NCBI GenBank assembly: GCA_963832365.1
Contig: CAWHUL010000015.1
Coordinates: 62,001 to 126,000, forward strand
Reading direction: 5' to 3'
Length of the DNA: 64,000 bases
Source of the DNA: CAWBRT01 sp963832365
GTDB lineage: Bacteria > Acidobacteriota > Terriglobia > Terriglobales > Acidobacteriaceae
Positions 45,713 through 56,854 of this stretch are shown here, piece by piece. A program made the position numbers and the translations under genes. How positions within the stretch are numbered: the first letter of the stretch is position 1; the number at the start of each line of letters is the position of its first letter. The notes under the pieces are model-generated. The model saw only the letters and a list, made by a program, of their open reading frames with translations, was not told the DNA's origin and did not search any database.

Positions 45713-45811
45713 TGTCATCCTGAGCGAAGCGAAGGATCTATGCATTTTTCCTGCGCCGAAATACATAGATTCTTCGCCTCCGCTGCGCTCCGGCTCAGAA
45801 TGACACTTCAA
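45713..45811. repeat. Dispersed repeat family B, long inverted pair inside glc operon
   Basis: TGTCATCCTGAGCGAAGCGA followed by AGGATCTATGCAT, then in reverse orientation ATACATAGATTCTTCG and CGGCTCAGAATGACA. The two arms can fold into a long imperfect hairpin between the glcE stop and the glcF ribosome site. Confidence 0.75.
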
Positions 45812-45857
45812 GGGACCATTGCGTGATCCACCGGGGACATCAAGCGGAGGAATTTGA

Positions 45858-47336
45858 ATGAGCCAACCGAATGACCTGAGCGGGGCGACCACCAGCGCCG
45901 GCGATTCCGCGGAAAAGAAGCTTGGGGAGCCTGATGCGACGCTGGGAAGCGTGGGGTTAGCTTCGCCCGAGCCTGCCGGCGGTGTGCCCGCAAACTGCAA
46001 GGTCTTCGATGCGCATCACCCGCCGCAGGAAAAACTGATCAACGACTGCGTTCACTGCGGTTTTTGCCTACCCACTTGCCCCACATATCTGCTCTGGCGC
46101 GAAGAGATGGACTCGCCGCGCGGCCGCATTTACCTGATGAAGATGGGTCTGGAAGGCGATGTCGAGCGCATGGACCAGACCTACGTGCAGCACTTTGACC
46201 AGTGCCTCGGCTGCATGGCGTGCGTGTCGGCGTGCCCTTCGGGGGTGAAGTACGACCGGCTGATCGAGTCGACGCGCGCGCAGGTGGAGCGCCACTATCC
46301 GCGGCCGCTGGCGGACCGGCTGTTTCGCTGGTTGATCTTTTCGCTGTTCCCGCATCCGGCGCGTTTGCGGGCCATGCTGCTGCCTATGTGGCTTTATCAG
46401 CGCTCCGGCTTGCGCTGGCTGCTGCGCCGGAGCGGCCTGCTGCGACTGCTTCCAGAGCAGCTGCAAGCGATGGAAGCTCTGCTGCCCGAGGTCTCGCTGA
46501 AGTCCGCGTTTGACCGCTTGCCGGTGCGGGTGAAGCCACAAGGTGCGCCACGGTTGAAGGTGGGGCTCATCCTGGGATGCGTGCAGCGAGTGTTTTTCGA
46601 CGATGTTAACCTGGCCACGGCGCGCGTGCTCGCCGCCGAAGGTTGCGAGGTTGTCATTCCGCGAGCGCAGGGCTGCTGCGGCGCTTTGGGCATGCACGCC
46701 GGTAGAGAGAAGGAAGCCCTAAAGATGGCGCGCAAGATGATCCGGGTCTTCGAGCGCGAGCAGGTCGACGTGATCGCGGTGAATGCCGCCGGCTGCGGTT
46801 CCAACCTCAAGGATTACGGCGAACTGCTGGCCGACGATCCGATCTATGCCGAACGCGCCCGGCGATTCTCCGCCAAGTGCAAGGATGTGACCGTGGTGCT
46901 TGCCGGCCTGGAACCGCGCGCGACGCGTCATCCGGTGCCGCTGCGCGTTGCCTATCACGACTCGTGCCATTTGCAGCATGCCATGGGTATTCGCACAGAG
47001 CCGCGGAAACTGCTCGCCGGCATCCCGAATCTGGAGATACAGGAAGTCGCCGAAGCCGCCATCTGCTGTGGTTCGGCGGGCATTTACAACCTTGTGCAAC
47101 CGGGCACCGCCGCCGAGTTGGGCGAGCGCAAGGCGCGCAACATTGTCGCCACCAAGGCCGAACTCGTCGTCTCCGGCAACCCCGGATGCCAACTCCAGAT
47201 ACGCGCATCACTCGACAAGCTAGGGCACGCGATCCCAACCATGCACACCATTCAATTGCTCGACGCTTCCATCTCCGGCAAAGCGCCGGCCTGGAAAGTG
47301 AATGGCGGGAGCAGCCGGCGCGGGAAGAAATCCTAG
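45858..47336 (+). CDS. glcF: Glycolate oxidase iron-sulfur subunit
   Basis: 492 residues. Two [4Fe-4S] motifs in the N-terminal half (CVHCGFCLPTCPTY and CLGCMACVSACPSG) and two CCG domains in the C-terminal half (GCCGALGMHAGRE and CCGSAGIYN) with conserved GCVQR and DSCHLQHA. Carries electrons from GlcD/E to quinone. GGAGG eight bases before ATG 45858. The N-terminal about 45 residues before the first cluster are Ser/Ala/Gly-rich and longer than in E. coli GlcF. Third gene of the operon, separated from glcE by the repeat at 45713. Confidence 0.92.
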   Translation: MSQPNDLSGATTSAGDSAEKKLGEPDATLGSVGLASPEPAGGVPANCKVFDAHHPPQEKLINDCVHCGFCLPTCPTYLLWREEMDSPRGRIYLMKMGLEGDVERMDQTYVQHFDQCLGCMACVSACPSGVKYDRLIESTRAQVERHYPRPLADRLFRWLIFSLFPHPARLRAMLLPMWLYQRSGLRWLLRRSGLLRLLPEQLQAMEALLPEVSLKSAFDRLPVRVKPQGAPRLKVGLILGCVQRVFFDDVNLATARVLAAEGCEVVIPRAQGCCGALGMHAGREKEALKMARKMIRVFEREQVDVIAVNAAGCGSNLKDYGELLADDPIYAERARRFSAKCKDVTVVLAGLEPRATRHPVPLRVAYHDSCHLQHAMGIRTEPRKLLAGIPNLEIQEVAEAAICCGSAGIYNLVQPGTAAELGERKARNIVATKAELVVSGNPGCQLQIRASLDKLGHAIPTMHTIQLLDASISGKAPAWKVNGGSSRRGKKS

Positions 47337-47521
47337 CGCGGTTAGGATGCGATGTGAGGGTCCATGTATTTGCTTTTCGGGCCTTCTGGTGACGCTCGCT
47401 GAAAATGCATAGATCGTCACGTCGGTTCGCCCGGCGAACCTCCTCACGATGACGCAGCAAGAATACAATATCTCTGGTATTGCTTTAAGACCGCTGGTAT
47501 CCCACATCTCTTGGAGACGAA

Positions 47522-47566
47522 CTACCCCACGTTAGCCAACTGCGGGCGAACGTGGGGCACCAAGCA
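47522..47566. repeat. Dispersed palindromic repeat family A
   Basis: ACTACCCCACGTTAGCC / GGGCGAACGTGGGGCACC arms, the best-preserved family A palindrome. Lies in the 297-base gap between convergent glcF and cysE, where nothing else is visible. Confidence 0.75.
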
Positions 47567-47633
47567 ACTGCGCGGCAATGCCCATGGCGTGCGCGTCCAT
47601 GCCGGGCGATACGGGTGAGCGGCGCGCGAAAAA

Positions 47634-48398
47634 TCAGATTCCTCCACCCATGCTCACGTATTCGGAAAGCGATTTCTGCTCGCTCCGGTACTGCTCGCGT
47701 TCTTCGTCCTCGGCGGTCAGTCCGCGGACGGCGTCCAGATCGCGGGCAGCCTGCACAACCTGCCCATCCAGGTGTTCAAGCCGTTCTTCGAGTTGTTTCA
47801 CTTCCTTCGCCAGCGCAATAATCACGTTCGACAATGGGTCTTGCACATCGTGCGGATCGGTAATCAGGACGCGCTTGCCCTCGCGGTAGATGATGTGCGC
47901 GGGATTGCCGACAACGGTGGAATCGGGCGGGACATCGCGCAGCACCACCGAACCGGCGCCGACGCGCGAGTGCTCGCCAATGATGATGTTTCCGAGAACG
48001 TTGGCGCTGTTGCCGACAAATACGCCGTCGCGCAGCGTGGGATGCCGCTTGCCCTTCTCTTTGCCGGTGCCGCCGAGCGTCACGTTCTGGTAGAGGGTGA
48101 CGTCGTTGCCGATGACCGCAGTCTCGCCGATGACCACGCCCATGCCATGATCGATGAACAGACGGTGTCCGATCTGCGCGCCGGGGTGAATCTCAATGCC
48201 GGTCCAGAAGCGCGCCACTTGCGAGCAAAAGCGCGAAAGGAACTTGTGGTTGTTTTTCCATAGCCAGTGATTGAGGTGGTGGAACCATACGGCGTGCAAC
48301 CCGGGATAGCACAACAGCACACTGAACGTGGAGGTCGCCGCCGGATCGCGATCGAAGACCGATTGAATGTCTTCGTGGATGGTGTCAAGAAAACCCAT
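47634..48398 (-). CDS. cysE: Serine O-acetyltransferase
   Basis: 254 residues. Acetyl-CoA + L-serine -> O-acetylserine, first step of cysteine synthesis. N-terminal helix segment DIQSVFDRDPAATST...YPGLHAVWFHHLNHWLW, then the left-handed beta-helix of hexapeptide repeats (IHPGAQIGHRLFIDHGMGVVIGET with catalytic His and Asp, then TLGGTGKEKGKRHPTL). The about 60-residue C-terminal tail after HIIYREGKR is charged and helical (KEVKQLEERLEHLDGQ), a probable coiled coil. That is longer than the short plant/enteric tail used for cysteine feedback. Cytoplasmic. Confidence 0.93.
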   Translation of the reverse strand: MGFLDTIHEDIQSVFDRDPAATSTFSVLLCYPGLHAVWFHHLNHWLWKNNHKFLSRFCSQVARFWTGIEIHPGAQIGHRLFIDHGMGVVIGETAVIGNDVTLYQNVTLGGTGKEKGKRHPTLRDGVFVGNSANVLGNIIIGEHSRVGAGSVVLRDVPPDSTVVGNPAHIIYREGKRVLITDPHDVQDPLSNVIIALAKEVKQLEERLEHLDGQVVQAARDLDAVRGLTAEDEEREQYRSEQKSLSEYVSMGGGI

Positions 48399-48456
48399 GT
48401 TTTAGTTTAACCTCCATCTCTGTTTTGAAGGCAGCGCGGGGGCGAGCCTGCCAAGC

Positions 48457-49359
48457 CTAATGTTTTCCCTCCGCCAGCAACGCTGCCTTCGCCGCTTGCA
48501 GCTGCTTGCGCGCCGTGGCATCCACGGTTGGATACGCGAGCTTCATTTCCTTCAGGGCATCGACGACGACGAAGGAAACCACCAGACGCGTGAACCACTT
48601 GTGGTCGGCGGGAACCACAAACCAGGGCGCATGACGCGTCGCGGTGTGGCGAATCATATTCTCATAGGCATGCTGGTAATCGTCCCAGCGCTGCCGCTCC
48701 CGAACATCGGCGGCGGAAAATTTCCAGTTCTTTTCCGGCTCCTCCAGACGCTGCAGAAAGCGCGCCCTCTGCTCCTCCCTGGAAAGGTGCAGGAAGAACT
48801 TGCGCACGGCAATCCCATTGCGCGTGAGATAGCGCTCGAAGGCGACGATGTCTTCGAAGCGGTGCTTCCAGATTTTTTTGGAGACCAGCTCGGCGGGGAT
48901 GCGCTCTTTCTGCAACACCTCGGGATGCACGCGCACCACCAGCACCTCCTCGTAATAGGAGCGATTGAAGATGCCAATGTTTCCGCGCTGCGGAAGGCAG
49001 CGCGATGTGCGCCAAAGAAAATCGTGGTCGAGTTCTTCGGTGGAAGGAGCTTTGAAGGAGAACACCTGGCAGCCCTGCGGATTCACCCCGGACATGACGT
49101 GCTTGATGGTGCTGTCTTTGCCGGCGGCATCCATCGCCTGGAAAATCAGCAGCAACGCCCGGTGATCCTGGGCATAGAGTTTGTCCTGCAGTTCGGTCAG
49201 TTGCTGCGTTTGCTGCTGCTGCAACTTCTGTGCGTCCGGCTTGAAGTCCCCATCAAAGCCGCCGGTGTCGCCGGGCGAGTAGTCCGAGAGATCAAACCCT
49301 TTGCCACGGTCAACTCGGTACCGCTTCAGAATCTGCTCGACTTTTTTCCCGGGGTCCAT
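48457..49359 (-). CDS. ppk2: Polyphosphate kinase 2 family protein
   Basis: 300 residues, P-loop kinase that transfers phosphate between polyphosphate and nucleotides. Walker A in LLIFQAMDAAGKDSTIKHVM, the family motif GVNPQGCQVFSFKAPSTEELDHDFLWR, lid sequence NRSYYEEVLVVRVHPE, and Walker B region VRKFFLHLSREEQ. The usual PPK2 single-domain length. Direction (NDP or NMP phosphorylation) cannot be set by eye; the motif pattern fits the class that acts on AMP/ADP (inference). 58 bases upstream of cysE on the same strand. Confidence 0.9.
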   Translation of the reverse strand: MDPGKKVEQILKRYRVDRGKGFDLSDYSPGDTGGFDGDFKPDAQKLQQQQTQQLTELQDKLYAQDHRALLLIFQAMDAAGKDSTIKHVMSGVNPQGCQVFSFKAPSTEELDHDFLWRTSRCLPQRGNIGIFNRSYYEEVLVVRVHPEVLQKERIPAELVSKKIWKHRFEDIVAFERYLTRNGIAVRKFFLHLSREEQRARFLQRLEEPEKNWKFSAADVRERQRWDDYQHAYENMIRHTATRHAPWFVVPADHKWFTRLVVSFVVVDALKEMKLAYPTVDATARKQLQAAKAALLAEGKH

Positions 49360-49388
49360 GCCAGCTCCGTTCTTGAAATTTCAGGCTG

Positions 49389-49790
49389 CTAGATTGCCGC
49401 CGGATGCGAACGCCAGATCATCGTGCAGGTCACAATTGCGCAGGCGAGCATGATTGCCCGTATGCACGCTCCGGCATGCAGCGAAGTATCGCCGAACAGG
49501 GCACGCAACAACCCGGTTCCGGCGCTGGTTGCACAGAATGCGAAGTAGAGTTTTTCCCGGAGCGCCGCCGACAGGCGAACCAGCCACGTCAGGATGCCAG
49601 TCACCAGCACGTACACCGCCGTGATCGCCAGCGCTGGAGCAAGATGCGATTGCCGCGCCACCGCCATGGTCAGCGGCGGAATCCTGGACGGCCCGAAAAG
49701 CCCGGAGAGCGCGACGAAGAAAAAAAATACCGCATGCACGAGTGCGATTGCCGTGCGCTTACGATTCGTGAGTACCGAGCAGCGGTTCAT
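49389..49790 (-). CDS. Hypothetical small membrane protein
   Basis: About 133 residues with four hydrophobic segments (FFFFVALSGLFG, APALAITAVYVLVTGILTWLV, FAFCATSAGTGLLRALF and AIMLACAIVTCTMIW), no family recognised. ATG 49790 preferred; a TTG at 49838 would start inside a family A repeat and is unlikely. No strong ribosome site. Precedes ppk2 by 29 bases on the same strand, so may be co-transcribed. Confidence 0.6.
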   Translation of the reverse strand: MNRCSVLTNRKRTAIALVHAVFFFFVALSGLFGPSRIPPLTMAVARQSHLAPALAITAVYVLVTGILTWLVRLSAALREKLYFAFCATSAGTGLLRALFGDTSLHAGACIRAIMLACAIVTCTMIWRSHPAAI

Positions 49791-49817
49791 GAGACATTCA
49801 CGACGTTTCTCTTCGAG

Positions 49818-49985
49818 CCCCACATTAGCCAACAGCACTTCGATCCCACATTAAACTGCGGCAAATGTGGGCCACCAACGCTCGAATAGTTTAGCCCGAA
49901 CGAGCCACCCAGCGCCATGTAGCCCTCGCCATGTAACGTAGTCAACAACCCCCACGTTAGCCAAAATCGGGCGAACGTTTGGCAG
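49818..49985. repeat. Cluster of family A palindromic repeats
   Basis: CCCCACATTAGCCAACAGC at 49820, a second CCCACATTAAACTGCGGC arm with AAATGTGGGCCACCAAC (to 49881), then CCCCCACGTTAGCC / GGGCGAACGTTTGGC at 49949-49985. Two or three copies in 170 bases, in the 340-base gap between divergent genes. Confidence 0.7.
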
Positions 49986-50130
49986 GTCGAACTTAATCGG
50001 ACTCCGACGAAACGAATTGCCGAAGACGCTGAATGGGCACGGATTCTGCCGCTTGGAACCGAAATGGAACTGGCCGCAAAGCGACTATTGCCCCTCGCAT
50101 CTAACTTCGGAAGTACAATTATCGGTGCAC

Positions 50131-53100
50131 ATGACTGCCCTTTTCCCAACCTTTGAGTTCCACGTTTCCAGGAATGCACGCGACCGCTACCAGTTCGGAG
50201 AGGAACTGTTCTCCGTTACCGGCAACGTGATTTTCGCCAACCTTGCGGCCAGCAGGCGATTCGCTCAGCGCATGAACGTGGTGCGAGATGCGGCACTGCA
50301 TCCGGAGCTGGCGGTCAATCCAGGCGCGCTTAACGCCATGGCGCTCATCGACGAAGTGCTGCATACGATGGTGGCGCTCTACCGGCAGCAGCGCGATCCG
50401 AACGGCGTGGTTGACGCTCTCGCCTGGTTCGAGGGGCGATTGGGACGCGAAGCGCTCGATCGTACTCTGCTGGCATTTGCAGAGGAGTTCCCCACGGTGG
50501 CGGTTTACCGCGAACGGCAGCGCGCGACGGACTGGCTCCAAGGCTCTACCGGCGGCGTTCCCAATCGGGCGGTTGCCTTGGAAGAGCTGATGATGCTCTG
50601 GCTCGCCAACCTGAATCCCGCATTCCGGACATTCTCCGAGCTGTTTGCCGACCAGGACCTCGCCAAGTCGACGGCGTACAAACAACTCACGGCGGGGCTG
50701 CGCGCGTACTTCGAAACCCGCCCGCGCTTCGGTCCTGACAACCAGAACCTGGTGGATCTGCTGCGCGCGCCGGCGCTGGCTTCTCCCGACTCGCTGGACG
50801 GACAGCTTGCATTTATTCGCGAGCGCTGGGCCCCTCTGCTGGGAGACATGGTGCGACGCCTGCTGGCCGCGCTCGACGTGCTGAAGGAAGAGCAGACCGC
50901 CATCTGGCTGCGCTTCCATCCTCCCGCGCCTCACGACGGCATGGGACCGACGTTCGGTGATTCCAGTGCCGCTGCCGTTCCCGACTTCGGCGGTAAGGAA
51001 TTCGAATACGAGCGCTTCAGCGCGGATGTGGAGTGGATGCCCCGGACGGTGATGATCGCCAAGAGCGTTTACGTCTGGCTCGACCAGCTCGGCAAGTCGT
51101 ACCGGCGTCCGATCCATACTCTCGATCAGGTTCCCGACCAGGAATTAGACATCATGGCACGCCGCGGCTTCAATGCTCTGTGGCTTATAGGGGTTTGGGA
51201 GCGCAGCCGGGCCTCGCAGGTGATCAAGCGGCTGACCGGAAATCCGGAGGCCGCCGCTTCCGCCTACTCGCTCGACGATTACACCATTGCCGGGGATCTC
51301 GGCGGCGAATCCGCTTATGTGAACCTGCGCGACCGGGCGGCCGTGCGCGGCATCCGTTTGGCCAGCGACATGGTTCCCAATCACATGGGAATCGATTCGC
51401 GCTGGGTGATTCAGCATCCGGATTGGTTCGTGCAGTTGCCCTATCCGCCGTACCCGGCGTACAGCTTTGAGGGGCCCGACCTCTCGACCGACGGGCGCGT
51501 CGAGATCAAAATCGACGACCACTATTACGACCGCAGCGATGCCGCCGTGGTCTTCCGGCGCGTCGACCGCTGGAGCGGCGACCAGCGCTACGTCTACCAC
51601 GGAAACGATGGCACCAGCTTCCCGTGGAATGACACGGCGCAGCTCAACTACCTGAAGCCCGAAGTGCGCGAAGCGGTTATTCAGACCATTCTCCACGTCG
51701 CCCGGTTGTTTCCGATCATTCGCTTCGACGCCGCGATGACGCTGACCAAGCAGCATTACCAGCGGCTCTGGTTTCCGGTTCCTGGCACCGGCGGCGCCAT
51801 TCCGTCGCGCTCCGAGTATGGGCTCACCAAACCGGAGTTCGATGCCGCCATGCCGGTCGAGTTCTGGCGCGAACTGGTCGACCGGGTTGCCGCCGAGGTT
51901 CCCGGAACCCTGCTGCTGGCCGAGGCCTTCTGGCTGCTGGAGGGATACTTCGTTCGCACGCTCGGCATGCACCGCGTCTACAACAGCGCCTTCATGAACA
52001 TGCTGCGCGACGAAGAAAACGCGAACTACCGCAGCGTGATTAAAAATACGCTTGAGTTCGACCCGGAGGTGCTCAAGCGCTATGTAAATTTCATGAACAA
52101 CCCCGACGAGCGCACGGCGGTCGACCAGTTCGGCAAGGGAGACAAGTATTTCGGGGTCTGCACCCTGTTGGCCACGCTCCCCGGACTGCCGATGTTCGGC
52201 CATGGCCAGATTGAAGGTTTCACCGAGCGTTACGGCATGGAGTATCGCCGCGCCTATCACTCGGAGACGCCCGACGAGTGGCTGGTGGCGCGCCACGAGC
52301 GCGAAATCTCTCCGCTGCTGCACCGGCGCGCGTTGTTTGCCGACGTGAAAGAGTTCCTGTTGTACGACTTCTACACCGACGATGGAAGAGTGAACGAAGA
52401 CGTCTACGCCTATTCCAACCGGCTCGGCGATCAGCGCACGCTGGTGGTCTACAACAATCGCTACGCCGACACGCGAGGCTGGATTCGGGTTTCTTGCGCC
52501 TGCGCGGAAAAGAACCCGGATGGCAGCAAGCGTCTGCGACAGCGTACGCTGGGCGAAGGGTTCGATCTGAAGAACGAGCCTTCGATGTTTGCCGCCTGCC
52601 GCGACGCCATCACCGGGCTTGAATACCTGCACCATGCCGGACGCATGGTCGAAAACGGGCTGCGCCTCGAGTTGGGGGCCTATACGCACCACGTCTTTCT
52701 CGATTGGCGCGATCTTCGCGAAGACGCTGCTCATCCCTGGGCGGCGCTGTGCGAAATGCTGGGCGGGCGCGGCGTCGCCAGCCTGGACGATGCCTTGCGC
52801 GACCTGCGCCTGAAGCCTGCGCACGACGCCCTGCGCGCGCTGCTTACCCCCGAGGCCGCCGAGCGCCTCGCAGCCATTGCCGCAGGAACTTCCGATCGAC
52901 GCGACGCCAAGGTTGCAACCCCGGCACAAAGCAAACATCTGCGGGCATTGCTGGAGCATGTGCAAGCAATGCTGGCGGTTGAGGAATACGCCCATCTGCG
53001 GCGCGTGCCGGTGCCGGATTGGCGGCAGCACCTCGAAAGCGTGCTCGAAGCCTTCGAGCAGCATTTGGAAGCGGCCATGCACATCCCCGAACTGGAACGC

Positions 53101-53739
53101 CAGTTTGCGGCTAAATGGCCGAAGGCAGCGAGGGAAGTCCTGCCAACCCTGAACTCGCCGAGCGAAGAAGCCATTGCCATCTGGGGCACGGTGCTGGCGT
53201 GGTCCGTCATGAATGCCATTGGGGCTTTTCTGCGTCCCACCGATCCGAACCGCGGTGCAGCCAGGGCCTTCGAGACGTTGCGCTTGCGCGAGCCCATGGC
53301 CGAAGCCTTCCGCGAACTTGGATGGCTCGACGAAACGCGCTGGCAGGCCGCCGCGAGGGTTCGAGCCAGCTTCGCGCATGCCTACGCCGCCGATGGCCCG
53401 CGCCCCGCGGTTTCATCGGTCGAGGCTGTGCCCGCCGGAAGAAAACCGACTTTGCCGGCAGCCGGAGGGCCCATCAGTTGGCTGCACGATCCCGATGTCG
53501 CGTGGTTGATTGGCGTGCATCGTTACCAGGACGAGCAATACTTCGTCAAGGAATCGTTCGAACGCTTTCTCTGGTGGATGACACTGCCCGCGCTGCTGCG
53601 GATGGCCGGAGATTCTCTGGCCGCTAAGGAATCCGTGATCTCACTGGAGCGGCAGCTTGAGCGTTCTTTGTCGGCGGCAGCGGAAGCCGGCTACCGGGTC
53701 GAAGTTCTACTGGCGATGCCGGGCGGAAGCGAGAAATGA
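50131..53739 (+). CDS. Large alpha-amylase family (GH13-like) protein
   Basis: 1202 residues. The middle third is a GH13 barrel: MVPNH (region I), IIRFDAAMT (region II, nucleophile D533), LLLAEAFW (region III, acid E598) and NNPDE (region IV, D659, where other members have NHD). The first about 300 residues are an unassigned helical domain; the last about 300 (after LGAYTHHVFLDW) are also helical and unassigned. It has no signal peptide, so is cytoplasmic. Probable action on alpha-glucans or a glucoside; the exact subfamily is not clear and the long flanks are unlike ordinary amylases or branching enzymes. ATG 50131; the upstream frame is open but not protein-like. Stands alone between repeats. 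Confidence 0.83.
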   Translation: MTALFPTFEFHVSRNARDRYQFGEELFSVTGNVIFANLAASRRFAQRMNVVRDAALHPELAVNPGALNAMALIDEVLHTMVALYRQQRDPNGVVDALAWFEGRLGREALDRTLLAFAEEFPTVAVYRERQRATDWLQGSTGGVPNRAVALEELMMLWLANLNPAFRTFSELFADQDLAKSTAYKQLTAGLRAYFETRPRFGPDNQNLVDLLRAPALASPDSLDGQLAFIRERWAPLLGDMVRRLLAALDVLKEEQTAIWLRFHPPAPHDGMGPTFGDSSAAAVPDFGGKEFEYERFSADVEWMPRTVMIAKSVYVWLDQLGKSYRRPIHTLDQVPDQELDIMARRGFNALWLIGVWERSRASQVIKRLTGNPEAAASAYSLDDYTIAGDLGGESAYVNLRDRAAVRGIRLASDMVPNHMGIDSRWVIQHPDWFVQLPYPPYPAYSFEGPDLSTDGRVEIKIDDHYYDRSDAAVVFRRVDRWSGDQRYVYHGNDGTSFPWNDTAQLNYLKPEVREAVIQTILHVARLFPIIRFDAAMTLTKQHYQRLWFPVPGTGGAIPSRSEYGLTKPEFDAAMPVEFWRELVDRVAAEVPGTLLLAEAFWLLEGYFVRTLGMHRVYNSAFMNMLRDEENANYRSVIKNTLEFDPEVLKRYVNFMNNPDERTAVDQFGKGDKYFGVCTLLATLPGLPMFGHGQIEGFTERYGMEYRRAYHSETPDEWLVARHEREISPLLHRRALFADVKEFLLYDFYTDDGRVNEDVYAYSNRLGDQRTLVVYNNRYADTRGWIRVSCACAEKNPDGSKRLRQRTLGEGFDLKNEPSMFAACRDAITGLEYLHHAGRMVENGLRLELGAYTHHVFLDWRDLREDAAHPWAALCEMLGGRGVASLDDALRDLRLKPAHDALRALLTPEAAERLAAIAAGTSDRRDAKVATPAQSKHLRALLEHVQAMLAVEEYAHLRRVPVPDWRQHLESVLEAFEQHLEAAMHIPELERQFAAKWPKAAREVLPTLNSPSEEAIAIWGTVLAWSVMNAIGAFLRPTDPNRGAARAFETLRLREPMAEAFRELGWLDETRWQAAARVRASFAHAYAADGPRPAVSSVEAVPAGRKPTLPAAGGPISWLHDPDVAWLIGVHRYQDEQYFVKESFERFLWWMTLPALLRMAGDSLAAKESVISLERQLERSLSAAAEAGYRVEVLLAMPGGSEK

Positions 53740-53762
53740 AACCGCGTGCTCGCCGGGCAAGG

Positions 53763-53805
53763 AACTACCCCAGGTTAGCCAAAAATCGGGCGAACCTGGG
53801 ACGCC
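53763..53805. repeat. Dispersed palindromic repeat family A
   Basis: ACTACCCCAGGTTAGCC / GGGCGAACCTGGGACGCC, one of the cleaner copies, located between convergent genes 24 bases after the GH13 stop. Confidence 0.75.
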
Positions 53806-53840
53806 ACCCCTGAGCACGAATGGCGACGCCTTCGCCTTCC

Positions 53841-54737
53841 CTAGAACGAAATCGAGGGAAGGAATGCGCCCGCCGGTTCGTTGTACAAGCCCGTGCTCAT
53901 CAGGTTCATCGGTTGGGTGATTCGCAGACCGTTCTCCAGGCACCAATGGAACAAGGACGCATTGCGGGTCGGCACCAGAATTCCGGGTCCGGTGAATTGC
54001 TGCGCATTGCCGATCAGCGCCTGGATGTCCAGATTGGTTTCGCCTACGGCGTGCCCAAAGAATCCGACATCGGTGGCGTATCCGGTGAAGACGCCATTGC
54101 GCTCCACCACCACGGCTATGCCCTCGTGAATCGCGTCCACGACTTCGCCGGCACGGTCGTGCCCATGCACTCTGTGGCTTAGCTCATTGCAGTTCTGCAA
54201 ATCCCCGGAACTCGCTTTTCGGACCTGAATTCCCGGGAAACGCTTGCGTAACGGCGCGCCCTGGAGCACTGCCAACGGTTCGCGCACCACAAAGCCGAGA
54301 CTGGCGTAGAGCGCGAGCGAGCGGATGTGAAACGCCGCCTGCACCAGGCGCACTCCTGCGAAACGCCTTTCGGCCGCCCGCTGTATGACCGTCTGCATCA
54401 ACGTGCGCCCTACGGTGCGGTTCTGGACCCCCGACGCCACCGTGACCGGACCGATGCCGGCAACGTTCATGCTTCTCTCATCGAGGCAACTGCTCCCTAC
54501 CGGCTTTCCGTCCAGTTCGGCAACGATGCAGTAAAAACCCGGGTGCGAGAACATGAACGTGAGTACCTGAGTGGCAACCTCCGCGTCGGGGAAATCGGGC
54601 GGAAAGCTGTGCCGGTTGCTGATTTCGGTGAAGGCATCGAAACAAATCCGCGCGCAGACGTCCACGTCCGCGACGGTGGCGCGGCGCACGGAAACCGAGG
54701 CAGGCGAGGGCGAAATGGAAATGCGATGAGTTGCCAT
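53841..54737 (-). CDS. Tandem GNAT-family acetyltransferase
   Basis: 298 residues with two acetyltransferase-like domains. The first (VSVRRATVADVDVCARI...GVQNRTVGRTLMQTVIQRA) has the acetyl-CoA loop in degenerate form, the second (QVRKASSGDLQNCNELSHRVHG...) is less conserved. ATG 54737 with GGAGG seven bases upstream is clear. Acyl acceptor unknown. Convergent with the GH13 gene. Confidence 0.83.
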   Translation of the reverse strand: MATHRISISPSPASVSVRRATVADVDVCARICFDAFTEISNRHSFPPDFPDAEVATQVLTFMFSHPGFYCIVAELDGKPVGSSCLDERSMNVAGIGPVTVASGVQNRTVGRTLMQTVIQRAAERRFAGVRLVQAAFHIRSLALYASLGFVVREPLAVLQGAPLRKRFPGIQVRKASSGDLQNCNELSHRVHGHDRAGEVVDAIHEGIAVVVERNGVFTGYATDVGFFGHAVGETNLDIQALIGNAQQFTGPGILVPTRNASLFHWCLENGLRITQPMNLMSTGLYNEPAGAFLPSISF

Positions 54738-54916
54738 AAAGCTTCCTCCGAGGGTGGGAAAACATTGAATATGCGGCCGGGCCAAAACCAGTTTGCGACC
54801 AGGGTTGAGGTGAAATGCAATCATTATCCGGAAAAGCTCTACCAGAGCCGCTTAACAGCTTAGTAGGCGGAACTAATGCCATCTCATTTTCTTATCGTTC
54901 GATTAGAACTATTACG

Positions 54917-54946
54917 TTGACTAATGTGCCTCCAGGGTCCGATAAG
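54917..54946 (+). promoter_or_regulatory. Putative promoter of the acyl-CoA ligase gene
   Basis: TTGACT (54917-54922) and GATAAG (54941-54946), 18 bases apart, in a locally AT-rich stretch 57 bases upstream of the start at 55003. Five of six and four of six consensus bases. Confidence 0.35.
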
Positions 54947-55002
54947 AGAGATTCAGTATTGTCGTTCATCTCTCTCATACCCAACCAAAGAGGGCTTTTA
55001 AC

Positions 55003-56730
<1,728 letters not shown>

Positions 56731-56759
56731 GTTCAACGCTTTTCTCTGAGTAACTCAAT

Positions 56760-56787
56760 GCTCCGGCTTTTGCGCCGGAGCTTTTTT
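56760..56787 (+). terminator. Rho-independent terminator after the acyl-CoA ligase
   Basis: Stem GCTCCGGC / GCCGGAGC (56760-56767 and 56774-56781), six-base loop, followed by TTTTTT (56782-56787). Confidence 0.93.
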
Positions 56788-56854
56788 GTTTCGCGCGCGA
56801 TAAACTGATGCAAACACCCAAGGGAGCCGAAATGCCTTTGAATGTGAGATCCGC

